DNA of 50,025 nt from 66-474 sp035688305. Its GTDB lineage: Bacteria > Pseudomonadota > Gammaproteobacteria > Xanthomonadales > Rhodanobacteraceae. The notes under the pieces were generated by a model that worked only from the letters and a program-made list of their open reading frames with translations, was not told the DNA's origin and ran no database searches. The stretch spans positions 1-50,025 of the forward strand of contig DASSNC010000040.1 of NCBI GenBank assembly GCA_035688305.1, in the 5' to 3' direction. Of the stretch, positions 25,000 to 33,178 are shown piece after piece (position 1 is the first letter of the stretch; each line of letters opens with the position of its first letter). The position numbers were made by a program, and so were the translations under genes.

Positions 25000-27006
25000 A
25001 TGAATGCAATCAGTGGAATTCCGGCACGTCGCGAGCTCACGATCCGCGGCGTCATCATCGGCATCGTCATCACGATCGTCTTTACCGCGGCCAACGTGTT
25101 CTTCGGATTGAAGGCGGGCCTGACCTTCTCGACCTCGATCCCCGCCGCGGTGATCTCGATGGCGATCCTGAAGGCCATGCGCGATGCGACGATCCAGGAA
25201 AACAACATCGTGCAGACGATCGCCTCGGCTGCGGGCACCTTGTCGGCGATCATCTTCGTGCTGCCCGGACTGGTGATCGTGGGGTACTGGACGGGATTCC
25301 CGTTCTGGGTTTCGGCCGGCATCTGCGCGACCGGCGGCATCCTCGGCGTGATGTACACCATCCCGCTGCGGCGTGCGCTGGTCACCGATTCCGACCTGCC
25401 GTATCCCGAAGGCGTGGCCTGCGCCGAGGTGCTGAAGGTGGGCGCCGGCGAAGCGCCCGCCACTGACCCCGGTGCCGCTGTCGAAACCAGTGGCGCGGGC
25501 CTGAAAGCCGTGCTCTGGGGATCGATCGTTTCGGCGATCTTCTACGTGATCGTGCAAACCAAGGTGTTCGCAGCCAGCGTCACCGATTATTTCCGCGTCG
25601 GCGGCGACAAGGGCGGCGCGACCGGGTTCGATTTCGGGCTGTCCTTCGCGCTGTTCGCGATCGGGCACCTGGTCGGCTTGTGGGTGGGCGTGGCGATGCT
25701 GGTCGGCGCGGCGATCGGATGGGTGTGGGCGGTGCCGTATTTCACCCATCTGCACGGGATGGCGGGCGACGCGTTCACGGTGGCGCAGGCCGGTTGGAGC
25801 CACTACGTGCGCTTCATCGGCGCGGGCGCCATCGGCGTGGCGGCGATCTGGACGCTCGCGAAACTGGTCAAGCCGCTGGTCAGCGGGTTGGCCGGTGCGT
25901 TTCGGGCATCGCGCGCGCGCAAGGCCGGTACGTTGGACTCGCTGCCGCGGACCGAGCACGACATGCCGATCGGGATGGTCGGGCTGATTTCCCTGGTCTG
26001 CCTGGTTCCGATCGCGTATCTGCTGTGGCATTTCGCGGTCACCAACGGCCTGGGCGATACCGCGGCGACGCTGGTGGTCGGTGGTGTGGCATTCGTGGTG
26101 CTGCTGAGCTTCGTGGTGTCCGCCGTGACTGGCTACATGGCCGGCCTGATCGGATCAAGCAACAGTCCATTGTCGGGCATCGGCATCCTGGTGGTGGTGA
26201 TCGCCGCCCTGCTGCTGCTTTGGGGCGTCAAGCCCTTCCTGCCGCCGGACGCCGACAAGGCCCTGGTCGGGTTCGCGTTGTTCATCACCTCGATCGTGTT
26301 TGCGGTGGCCTCGATCGCCAACAACAACCTGCAGGATTTGAAAACCGGGCAACTGGTGGATGCCACGCCTTCGATGCAGCAGTGGGCGCTGGTGATCGGC
26401 GTGCTGGTGGGCGCGGTGGTGATTCCGCCGGTGATGGATTTGCTGCAACATACCTACGGCTTCCTGGGAGCACCCGGCGCCAATCCGGCCACCGCGCTGC
26501 CCGCGCCGCAGGCCGGGCTGATTTCGGCGCTGGCCAAGGGCGTGATCACCGGCGACGTGCCATGGGACATGATCGGCCTGGGTGCCGGCATCGGCGTTGC
26601 CATCATCATCCTCGATGAACTGCTGGGGCTTTCCAAAAAGAAGGGCACCCCGCGCTTGCCACCCCTGGCCGTGGGCCTGGGCATCTACCTGCCGACCTCG
26701 ACCACGCTGATGGTCGTGGTGGGGGCGCTGGTCGGTGCCTGGTTCGATCGCCGGGCCGAGCGCAAGCCCGGCACCGAGGCGACCAAGCAGCTGGGGGTGT
26801 TGCTGGCGTCCGGCCTGATCGTGGGCGAGAGCCTGCTGGCGGTGCTGTTCGCCTTCCTGATCGGCCTTACTGGCAAGACGGACTTCGCGGCGCTGGTGGG
26901 CAAGGGCTTCGAGACGCCCTCGATCATCATCGGCGGCATCGTGTTCGCCGTGACGATTGCTTTGCTGTATCGCTGGATCATCCGAATGGGGCGTACGGCG
27001 GCTTGA
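25000..27006 (+). CDS. OPT family oligopeptide transporter
   Basis: 668 residues, with many hydrophobic segments throughout. The early block VFFGLKAGLTFSTSIPAAVI is followed by NNIVQTIASAAGTLSAIIF and SDLPYPEGVACAEVLKVG, hallmarks of the OPT superfamily (proton-coupled uptake of small peptides or metal-chelator complexes). The start ATG at 25000 gives MNAISGIPARRELTIRGV, just before the first membrane helix; the frame is open upstream to 24901 but without similarity. The 239 bases before it hold no recognisable gene. Bacterial members of this branch have no firmly established substrate. Confidence 0.9.
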   Translation: MNAISGIPARRELTIRGVIIGIVITIVFTAANVFFGLKAGLTFSTSIPAAVISMAILKAMRDATIQENNIVQTIASAAGTLSAIIFVLPGLVIVGYWTGFPFWVSAGICATGGILGVMYTIPLRRALVTDSDLPYPEGVACAEVLKVGAGEAPATDPGAAVETSGAGLKAVLWGSIVSAIFYVIVQTKVFAASVTDYFRVGGDKGGATGFDFGLSFALFAIGHLVGLWVGVAMLVGAAIGWVWAVPYFTHLHGMAGDAFTVAQAGWSHYVRFIGAGAIGVAAIWTLAKLVKPLVSGLAGAFRASRARKAGTLDSLPRTEHDMPIGMVGLISLVCLVPIAYLLWHFAVTNGLGDTAATLVVGGVAFVVLLSFVVSAVTGYMAGLIGSSNSPLSGIGILVVVIAALLLLWGVKPFLPPDADKALVGFALFITSIVFAVASIANNNLQDLKTGQLVDATPSMQQWALVIGVLVGAVVIPPVMDLLQHTYGFLGAPGANPATALPAPQAGLISALAKGVITGDVPWDMIGLGAGIGVAIIILDELLGLSKKKGTPRLPPLAVGLGIYLPTSTTLMVVVGALVGAWFDRRAERKPGTEATKQLGVLLASGLIVGESLLAVLFAFLIGLTGKTDFAALVGKGFETPSIIIGGIVFAVTIALLYRWIIRMGRTAA

Positions 27007-27073
27007 GAAAGCTTCAGCGCGCCACCAGTTGGTTAATGCGCCGGGCGGTGAACGTGCGGCGTCTTCTGTCTTC

Positions 27074-27197
27074 GTCATTCCGGGGCCATCGCCGGCTTCA
27101 TCGGCGAGGGAACCCGGAATCCAGCTCTTGACGTGGACTGAAGCGAATCTGGATTCCGGGTTCCGCCCGCAGAGAGCGCGGGCGGCCCCGGAATGAC
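27074..27197. repeat. Nested palindromic repeat element between the OPT gene and htpG
   Basis: The outer arms GTCATTCCGGGGCC (27074-27087) and GGCCCCGGAATGAC (27184-27197) are perfectly complementary. The inner arms GAACCCGGAATCCAG (27110-27124) and CTGGATTCCGGGTTC (27149-27163) are also perfect. The GTCATTCC...GGAATCCAG form is a very common dispersed intergenic repeat in proteobacteria. It would fold as a cruciform or a long hairpin in RNA between the two genes. Confidence 0.75.
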
Positions 27198-27263
27198 GAG
27201 CTGAGGGGCGCCGCAGTCTCGCGGCACCCGGACCTGATCCTTTGACCATTCAAACTGGACCCC

Positions 27264-29135
27264 ATGAGCACTACGACCGAAACCCGCCCCTTCGAAGCCG
27301 AGGTCGCGCAAGTCCTGCGCCTCGTGACCCATTCGCTGTACTCGCACAAGGAAATTTTCTTGCGCGAACTCGTTTCCAACGCTTCCGACGCCTGCGACAA
27401 GCTGCGTTTCGAGGCCATCGGCAAGCCCGACCTGCTTGGCGGCGACAGCGAACTGCACATCGACATCGAGTTCGACAAGGATGCCAAGACGCTCACGGTG
27501 CGCGACAACGGCATCGGCATGAGCCGCGAGGAAGTCGTCGCCAACCTCGGTTCGATTGCCAGCTCCGGCACGCGGCGGTTCCTCGAATCGCTGTCGGGCG
27601 AGCAGCAGGCCGACGCGCGCCTGATCGGCCAGTTTGGCGTGGGCTTTTATTCCGCCTTCGTGGTGGCCGACAAGGTAACGGTGCTGACGCGCCGTGCCGG
27701 TGCCGAAGCGAAGGACGGCGTCCGTTGGGAAAGCGACGGCAAGGGTGATTATTCACTCGGCGTCGAAGATGTCGACACGCGCGGTACCAGCGTGATCCTG
27801 CATCTGAAGGACGATGCCGACGAGTTCCTAGACAACTGGAAACTGCGCGACCTGATCCGCAAGTACTCCGACCATGTTGCGTTTCCGATCCGCATGCACA
27901 AGCAGAAGGACGGCAAGCCGACCGCCGAGTGGGAAACCGTCAACGACGCATCGGCGCTGTGGGCGAAAAACAAGTCCGACATCAGCGACGACGAGTACAA
28001 GGCGTTCTACAAGTCGCTCGGCCACGATTTCAACGATCCGCTGGCGTGGAGCCACAACCGGGTCGAGGGCAGCCAGCGCTTCACGACGCTGCTCTACATC
28101 CCAGCGCAGCCACCGTTCGACTTGTTGATGGGTGCGCGCGACGAGCGCAAGGGTATCAAGCTTTACATCAAGCGTGTTTTCATCATGGACGCGGCCGAGG
28201 AACTGCTGCCGAACTACCTGCGCTTCGTGCGTGGCGTGGTCGATGCCGATGACCTGCCGCTCAATGTCAGCCGCGAGATCCTGCAGCACAACCGCCAGAT
28301 CGAACGCATCAAGGCGTCCTGCGTCAAACGCGTGCTGGACCTGATCGAGAAGCTGGCGAAAGACGAGCCGGAGAAGTTCGAGACCTTCCGCAAGGCTTTC
28401 GGCAACACGCTGAAGGAGGGCATCGTGGAGGATCCGTCCAACCGTGAACGCATCGCCAAGCTGCTGCGCTTTGCCTCCACCAAGAGCGAGGGCGCCGACG
28501 AAAAGGTGTCGCTGGACGATTACCTCGCGCGGATGCAGCCGGGCCAGGATGCGATCTGGTACGTCACCGCCGACAGCTACAAGGCCGCCGCCGGCAGCCC
28601 GCAGCTGGAAGCGTTCCGCGCCAAGGGCATCGAAGTATTGTTGATGTTCGACCGCATCGACGAATGGATCATGGGGCAGTTCTCGGAATACGAAGGCAAG
28701 TCGTTCCGCAACGTCGCCAAGGGCGAGTTGCCGCTGGACGAGGCCGGCAAGCAGAAACAGGAAGAAGCCGCGAAGGCAGCGGAGCCGTTGGTGAAGAAGC
28801 TGAAGGAATTGCTCGGCGAGCGCGTCGGCGAGGTCAAGGTTTCCGCGCGCCTCACCGACTCGCCCGCGTGCCTTGCATTGGGTGACTACGACCTGGCGCC
28901 GCACATGGCGCGCTTGCTGCGCGAAGCCGGACAGGATGTCCCCGAGTCGAAACCGACGCTCGAAATCAATCCTGCACATGCGCTGCTCAAACGCGTGGAG
29001 TCCGAGGCCGACGACGCCAAGGCGAAGGATCTGGCATTGCTGCTGCTGGAGCAGGCCGAGATCACCGCGGGCGCGCAATTGCCCGATCCTGCGGCGTTCG
29101 TGCAGCGCATGAATCGAGCATTGCTGGGTAGCTGA
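27264..29135 (+). CDS. htpG: Molecular chaperone HtpG (Hsp90)
   Basis: 623 residues, full length. The GHKL ATPase domain shows FLRELVSNASDACDKLRFEA, TVRDNGIGMSREEV and RLIGQFGVGFYSAFVVADKV. The middle domain begins around NWKLRDLIRKYSDHVAFPI, with RGVVDADDLPLNVSREILQ, and the C-terminal dimerisation domain is intact. HtpG refolds client proteins in the cytosol under heat and other stress. No convincing sigma32 promoter was found upstream: the resemblance of CCCCATG at the start codon to a heat-shock -10 is positional chance. Confidence 0.97.
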   Translation: MSTTTETRPFEAEVAQVLRLVTHSLYSHKEIFLRELVSNASDACDKLRFEAIGKPDLLGGDSELHIDIEFDKDAKTLTVRDNGIGMSREEVVANLGSIASSGTRRFLESLSGEQQADARLIGQFGVGFYSAFVVADKVTVLTRRAGAEAKDGVRWESDGKGDYSLGVEDVDTRGTSVILHLKDDADEFLDNWKLRDLIRKYSDHVAFPIRMHKQKDGKPTAEWETVNDASALWAKNKSDISDDEYKAFYKSLGHDFNDPLAWSHNRVEGSQRFTTLLYIPAQPPFDLLMGARDERKGIKLYIKRVFIMDAAEELLPNYLRFVRGVVDADDLPLNVSREILQHNRQIERIKASCVKRVLDLIEKLAKDEPEKFETFRKAFGNTLKEGIVEDPSNRERIAKLLRFASTKSEGADEKVSLDDYLARMQPGQDAIWYVTADSYKAAAGSPQLEAFRAKGIEVLLMFDRIDEWIMGQFSEYEGKSFRNVAKGELPLDEAGKQKQEEAAKAAEPLVKKLKELLGERVGEVKVSARLTDSPACLALGDYDLAPHMARLLREAGQDVPESKPTLEINPAHALLKRVESEADDAKAKDLALLLLEQAEITAGAQLPDPAAFVQRMNRALLGS

Positions 29136-29157
29136 TGTCGGAACGAAAAGCCATTCA

Positions 29158-29232
29158 CCACGGATTTTCACGGATCATCACGGATACAGCGATGGATGCC
29201 GTTGATCCGTGTCCATCCGTGTTCATCCGTGG
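29158..29232. repeat. ATCCGTG-type inverted repeat between htpG and hslR
   Basis: The left half has CCACGGAT, CACGGAT, CACGGAT spaced 10-11 bases apart. The right half has ATCCGTG, ATCCGTG and ATCCGTGG in the same spacing, giving an imperfect large hairpin. It ends 17 bases before the hslR ATG. Comparable ATCCGTGTTCATCCGTGG strings are dispersed in many bacterial genomes. It may affect htpG termination or hslR translation. Confidence 0.6.
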
Positions 29233-29249
29233 CCAAGTTCTGTCTCCCC

Positions 29250-29645
29250 ATGGCTGAATGTGATTCCGTCCGTATCGACGCATGGTTGTGGGCCGCGCGG
29301 TTCTTCAAGACGCGTGCACTGGCCAAGCAGGCGATCGAGCGCGGGCGGGTGATGATCGCGGGCGCGGTGTGCAAGCCGTCGCACGACGTACGGGTCGGTC
29401 AGATGCTGCGCGTCACGCGCGGCGAGGAGACCTTCGAGGTCGAAGTCACCGGTCTCACGCACAAACGCGGCTCGGCGGCCGTGGCGCAAACGCTGTACCG
29501 CGAATCGGAGACCTCGGTGCGCGCACGCGAAACGGCGCGCGCGCAACGCAGCGCCGAACGCGCCGGTTACAAACCACCACCGAAGCGGCCCGACAAGCGC
29601 GCACGCAGGTTGATCCGCGCGCTGGGTGATCTCGACACCCTGTAA
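29250..29645 (+). CDS. hslR: RNA-binding S4 domain protein, Hsp15-like
   Basis: 131 residues. The S4 RNA-binding domain is VRIDAWLWAARFFKTRALAKQAIERGRVMIAG in outline (residues about 6-38), followed by a basic tail (KPPPKRPDKRARRLIR). This matches Hsp15, which binds stalled 50S subunits carrying peptidyl-tRNA and is heat inducible in E. coli. The ATG at 29250 was chosen because the family starts just before RIDAWLW; the frame runs open further upstream through the ATCCGTG repeat. Its position right after htpG fits a heat-stress role. Confidence 0.9.
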   Translation: MAECDSVRIDAWLWAARFFKTRALAKQAIERGRVMIAGAVCKPSHDVRVGQMLRVTRGEETFEVEVTGLTHKRGSAAVAQTLYRESETSVRARETARAQRSAERAGYKPPPKRPDKRARRLIRALGDLDTL

Positions 29646-29648
29646 CGC

Positions 29649-30965
29649 CTATGCCGCAGGTTCCGCCGTGGCGCCGGGTTTCGAGCGGCGAACCTGCCAC
29701 ACGTACAGCGGAATTCCGACGATCAGCAACACGAAGTTCCAGTACACGGCTTCCTGGCCGGCACCGATGGTTGCCCACACCGAAAACGCGAACGCGGCGC
29801 AGGCCAGCACCAGGTTGTGCAACGGCATGGGCTTGCCGCTGCGATGTGCCAGCACGACGTCGGCCATCGCGCAAAACAGGTAGGCGACGACGCTGCCCAG
29901 CGTCGTCAGCAGCACCATGAAGGTGAACATGGCGACCATGCCGTGGCTGTAGTTCATCATCACCATGACGCTGTTGAACACGCCAGAGACCAACAACGCG
30001 AACATCGGTGTGCCGCGGCTTGACTCGCGTGCAAAGGCGCGCGGGAACAGCCCATCGCGGGCGACAGCCTGTGGAAACTGTCCGGCAACCAGGGTCCAGC
30101 CGTTGAGCGCACCAAAGCAGGAAATCGCCGCGGCGCCTGCGATCAGGAGTCCGGCCCAGTTGCCCCAGAGCAAATGGCCGGCGTCGGCAAACGGTGCGTT
30201 CGACTTTGCCAGTTCTGCGGCCGGCAGCACGCCCATCACCGCCGCCGTGCAGGCGATGTACACGACCGCCGCGATCGAGGTGCCGAGCAGCGTGGCGCGC
30301 GGAATGGTTTTCCCGGGATCACGTACGTGCCCGGCGGGAATCGAAGCGCATTCCACGCCGATGAAGGCGAACAAGGTCGCCGCCACGCACAGGCTGACCG
30401 CGTGCAGCGGTGCCCCGGCGTGCGGTCCGGGCGCCAGCAACTGCGGATTGAAATGCACGAAGCCGAACAGCGCGAGTGCCAGCAGGGGCGCCAACTTCAG
30501 GATGGTCGTGATGACTTGTACCTTGCCGGCGCCACGAATGCCCGCAATGTTGACTGCGACCAATATCCAGATCGCGGCCAAGGCAGTCAGCGCGCCGTAG
30601 ATGGGTTGCGTGCCGATGAACGGAAGAAACACGGAAAGGTAGCTGGCGAACGCGACCGCAATGGTGGCGTTGCCGCCCACGAGCGAAACCCAGTACATCC
30701 ACGCGACCAAAAATCCGATGCAGTCGCCGAAGGCTTCGCGGCTGTAGGCGTAGGGACCGCCTGCGCGCGGCGCGCGCTTGGCGAGGCGGTAGAACACGCC
30801 GGCCAGCAGCAGGGCCCCGATGCCGCTGATCACCCAGCCGATCAGGCTGTAGCCGCCATAAGGTGCCAACGACGCGGGCAGCAGGAACACGCCCGAACCG
30901 ATCATGTTGCCGAGCACCAGCGCGGTGGCGGCGACCAGGCCTATCTCACGCTTCGCTACGCTCAT
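29649..30965 (-). CDS. APC-family amino acid permease, AdiC-like
   Basis: 438 residues, with about twelve hydrophobic helices. The first helix reads LVLGNMIGSGVFLLPASLAP, very close to the equivalent GNMMGSGVFLLP stretch of the arginine:agmatine antiporter AdiC. GPYAYSREAFGDCIGFLVAW is another family block. It likely exchanges basic amino acids or amines at the inner membrane. It is divergently transcribed from a dimethylargininase, so an arginine-related substrate (arginine, methylarginine, citrulline or ornithine) is a reasonable inference. It converges tail to tail with hslR, with only three bases between them. Confidence 0.85.
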   Translation of the reverse strand: MSVAKREIGLVAATALVLGNMIGSGVFLLPASLAPYGGYSLIGWVISGIGALLLAGVFYRLAKRAPRAGGPYAYSREAFGDCIGFLVAWMYWVSLVGGNATIAVAFASYLSVFLPFIGTQPIYGALTALAAIWILVAVNIAGIRGAGKVQVITTILKLAPLLALALFGFVHFNPQLLAPGPHAGAPLHAVSLCVAATLFAFIGVECASIPAGHVRDPGKTIPRATLLGTSIAAVVYIACTAAVMGVLPAAELAKSNAPFADAGHLLWGNWAGLLIAGAAAISCFGALNGWTLVAGQFPQAVARDGLFPRAFARESSRGTPMFALLVSGVFNSVMVMMNYSHGMVAMFTFMVLLTTLGSVVAYLFCAMADVVLAHRSGKPMPLHNLVLACAAFAFSVWATIGAGQEAVYWNFVLLIVGIPLYVWQVRRSKPGATAEPAA

Positions 30966-31003
30966 CGGCCACCCCTGCAGCGCGAACGGTTGGCGGATAG
31001 TAC

Positions 31004-31858
31004 ATGCGGCGAGGCTGCCTGCGCGGGGCGTTGGTCGGTCGGCGTCGCATCCGCTACGCTGCCACCTTGCACGCCAGCAAGGGGACGACCATCGCCCGCA
31101 TTGCCATCACCCGCGCGGTCAGCCGCGCGCTCGAACAGTGTGAATTGAGCCACCTGCCGCGGCGGCCGATCGATCTTGCACTGGCGCGCCGCCAGCATGC
31201 CGCCTACGAACAGGCATTGCGCGACGCCGGTTGCGAGGTGCGGCAGCTGCCCGAACAGCCGGAGCAGCCGGATTCGGTATTCGTGGAGGACACGGTCATC
31301 GTGCTCGACGAGGTGGCGGTGATCACTCGCCCCGGCGCGCTGTCGCGGCGTGCCGAGACCGCGTCCATGGCTGCGGCGCTGCAGGGCTTGCGCGAACTTC
31401 GCCACATCGAAGCACCCGGCACGCTGGATGGCGGCGACGTGTTGCGGCTGGATCGCAGCGTGTATGTCGGCGCCTCGGCGCGCAGCAATGCCGAAGGTAT
31501 CGCGCAACTGCGCAGCTTGCTCGCACCGTTCGGCTACCGCGTCGAGGCCGCCCCATTGCGCGATTGCCTGCACCTCAAGACCGCCGTGACCCAGGTTGCG
31601 TCGCGGTGCGTGTTGCTGAACCCGGAGTGGGTGGACGCGGCCAGCTTTCCCGGTTTCGAGGCGATCACGGTCGATCCGCGCGAGCCGTTCGCAGCCAACG
31701 CGGTACTGGTGGGCGATGCGGTGATCCATGCGGCGTCCGCGCCGCGTACCGCCGAGCGCCTGCGCGGTCTCGGCATCGACGTGCGCAGCGTGGACATGTC
31801 GGAAACCGAAAAGGCCGAGGGTGGCGTCACCTGTTGCAGCGTGGTCTTCAACCGCTGA
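31004..31858 (+). CDS. Dimethylargininase (DDAH-like)
   Basis: 284 residues from the ATG at 31004. The amidinotransferase-fold stretches are DSVFVEDTVIVLDEVAVITR, ETASMAAAL, TLDGGDVLRLD, CLHLKTAVTQ with the catalytic His, LLNPEWVD and the C-terminal EGGVTCCSVVFNR with the nucleophilic Cys. It hydrolyses methylated arginine to citrulline and methylamine, or a related guanidino compound. The true start is uncertain. Similarity begins only at ARIAITRAVSRAL (about 31094), and the preceding residues are Arg-rich and unlike the family. The ATG leaves just 38 bases to the divergent permease. A good AAGGGG ribosome site (31079-31084) precedes an ATC at 31091, and TTG at 31067 is a third option. Confidence 0.85.
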   Translation: MRRGCLRGALVGRRRIRYAATLHASKGTTIARIAITRAVSRALEQCELSHLPRRPIDLALARRQHAAYEQALRDAGCEVRQLPEQPEQPDSVFVEDTVIVLDEVAVITRPGALSRRAETASMAAALQGLRELRHIEAPGTLDGGDVLRLDRSVYVGASARSNAEGIAQLRSLLAPFGYRVEAAPLRDCLHLKTAVTQVASRCVLLNPEWVDAASFPGFEAITVDPREPFAANAVLVGDAVIHAASAPRTAERLRGLGIDVRSVDMSETEKAEGGVTCCSVVFNR

Positions 31859-31881
31859 ACCGGCTGCCGCGTATTCCGCGT

Positions 31882-31908
31882 GGCGCCGCGCCGCGAGCGC
31901 GCGGTGCC
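31882..31908 (+). terminator. GC-rich hairpin after the DDAH-like gene
   Basis: GGCGCCGCGC (31882-31891) pairs with GCGCGGTGCC (31899-31908), with one G-T wobble and a 7-base loop, 24 bases after the stop codon. No T-run follows. It probably weakens read-through into the response regulator, which has its own promoter candidate. Confidence 0.4.
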
Positions 31909-31932
31909 CTGAAACGCTCGCGTGGCCGTGGT

Positions 31933-31948
31933 TGGTCCGAAGCTTGCA
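31933..31948 (+). promoter_or_regulatory. Candidate sigma54 (-24/-12) promoter
   Basis: TGGTCCGAAGCTTGCA fits the RpoN consensus TGGCACG-N4-TTGCA, with GG and GC at the required ten-base spacing and matches at TGG, CG and TTGCA. It lies 50 bases upstream of the response regulator ATG. No sigma70 promoter of comparable quality is seen there. Pilus genes are sigma54 dependent in related genera, which makes this worth testing. Confidence 0.45.
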
Positions 31949-31998
31949 CTGATACAGATACCCGCCGAAACTATGCGAGCCTGCCTCCGGGGATCAGG

Positions 31999-33102
31999 AT
32001 GCCTGTTTTCGATATTTTGAAGCGCTTCGTGGGAACCGCCGCTGGCAGTGAGCGTCGCGGCGACGATCGCCTGCGGGCGTCGTTGGGCGCCCGGGTGCTG
32101 GTGGTGGACGATTCGGCCACGATCCGCGCCGTGTTGGGCAAGATGCTGGCCCAGGACGGTTACGAAGTCCTGAAAGCGCCCGATGGCGAAAACGCCGTCG
32201 AAATGGCGCAGTCGCAATTTCCCGACCTGATCTTCCTCGACATCGTGCTGCCCGGCATGTCCGGGTTCGCGGTGCTGCGCGCGCTGCGGCGGGACACCCG
32301 CACCCGCACCACGCCGATCATCATGATGAGCGGCAATCAGCAGGCGACCGAACAGTTTTACGTGCAGCGCTTCGGTGCCGATGGCTTCATCAAGAAGCCG
32401 TTTGGACGTGCCGAGGTGTTCCATTCGATCCGCTCACTGGTGCAGGCCGGACGCATGGCTGCCCGCACCGACTCGCTTGCGGCGGATGCCATCCCGGAAG
32501 GCATGACGCCGGAGGAATGGGATTCCATCCCCGATGTGGCAATGCCGGACGAGGCCCATGCGGCCGGGCAGCCGGTGGTGCTGGATGCCGAACCCGTCGA
32601 ATCGCCACACGTGGCCAAGCCCGAGATCGCCCCCGAGCCAGCCGAGCAGGCAGCGGCCACAGCGCCAGCCGTGCCGAAGCTTGATGCCGGCGCGGATCCG
32701 GTTGCGCCGGTGGCGGACAGCGCGACTGCACCAGAGCCGCCCGTTCCAGTTGACGCTGCCGCAACGCCGGACGTTGCACCGCTTGTGGAGCCTGTCGCTG
32801 CCGATATGCCCGCCGCGGTTGCGCCGCCCGCACCTGCGCCGGCCGTGGTGGCTGCAGAAGCGAAGCCCGTGGCGGAACCCGTGGCACCGGTTCAAGCCGC
32901 CATGCCGTTGCAGGTCGCGGCGCCAGCCGATGCACATGCCGCCGCAAAGCCGGGGTATTCCGGGTTCTGGTCGCTGCGTGCGCTCAGCTTGAAGATGCAT
33001 CCCAGCTGGACGAGTGGGTCGGCGGGCAAGGGCGGGGTCAAGTTCGATGTCAAGGTGGCGTCGGCCGCTCCCGCAAAGTCGGACGAGGCCGCGGGCAAAT
33101 AA
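31999..33102 (+). CDS. Response regulator with long Pro/Ala-rich tail and no known output domain
   Basis: 367 residues. A CheY-like receiver spans about residues 30-150: acidic D37-D38 in VLVVDDSATIRAV, phospho-acceptor D81 in LIFLDIVLPGMSGF, S111 in IIMMSGN and K133 in FIKKPFG. The sequence resembles the single-domain PilG/PilH group of twitching-motility regulators. After residue 150 comes about 160 residues rich in Ala, Pro, Val and Glu. A short conserved-looking end follows (GFWSLRALSLKMHPS, then GGVKFDVKVASAAP). No DNA-binding or enzymatic output domain is visible, so it probably works by protein contacts. GGGGATCAGG precedes the ATG. It converges with mutS. Confidence 0.8.
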   Translation: MPVFDILKRFVGTAAGSERRGDDRLRASLGARVLVVDDSATIRAVLGKMLAQDGYEVLKAPDGENAVEMAQSQFPDLIFLDIVLPGMSGFAVLRALRRDTRTRTTPIIMMSGNQQATEQFYVQRFGADGFIKKPFGRAEVFHSIRSLVQAGRMAARTDSLAADAIPEGMTPEEWDSIPDVAMPDEAHAAGQPVVLDAEPVESPHVAKPEIAPEPAEQAAATAPAVPKLDAGADPVAPVADSATAPEPPVPVDAAATPDVAPLVEPVAADMPAAVAPPAPAPAVVAAEAKPVAEPVAPVQAAMPLQVAAPADAHAAAKPGYSGFWSLRALSLKMHPSWTSGSAGKGGVKFDVKVASAAPAKSDEAAGK

Positions 33103-33178
33103 CTGCCGGCAACCTGGTGCGGTCACCCGCGACTGATAGCGGAGTCAGCTCGTTACGCGAATTCCGACGCGCACCCGA

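Noticed and set aside
27240..27266. TTTGAC-N13-CCCCATG before htpG as a sigma32 heat-shock promoter
   Set aside because: The supposed -10 overlaps the htpG start codon, so transcription would begin inside the gene.
31231..33102. Long fused protein covering the dimethylargininase 3' half in another frame and the response regulator
   Set aside because: The first part is out of frame with the conserved enzyme; similarity begins only at the response regulator ATG at 31999, which has its own ribosome site.
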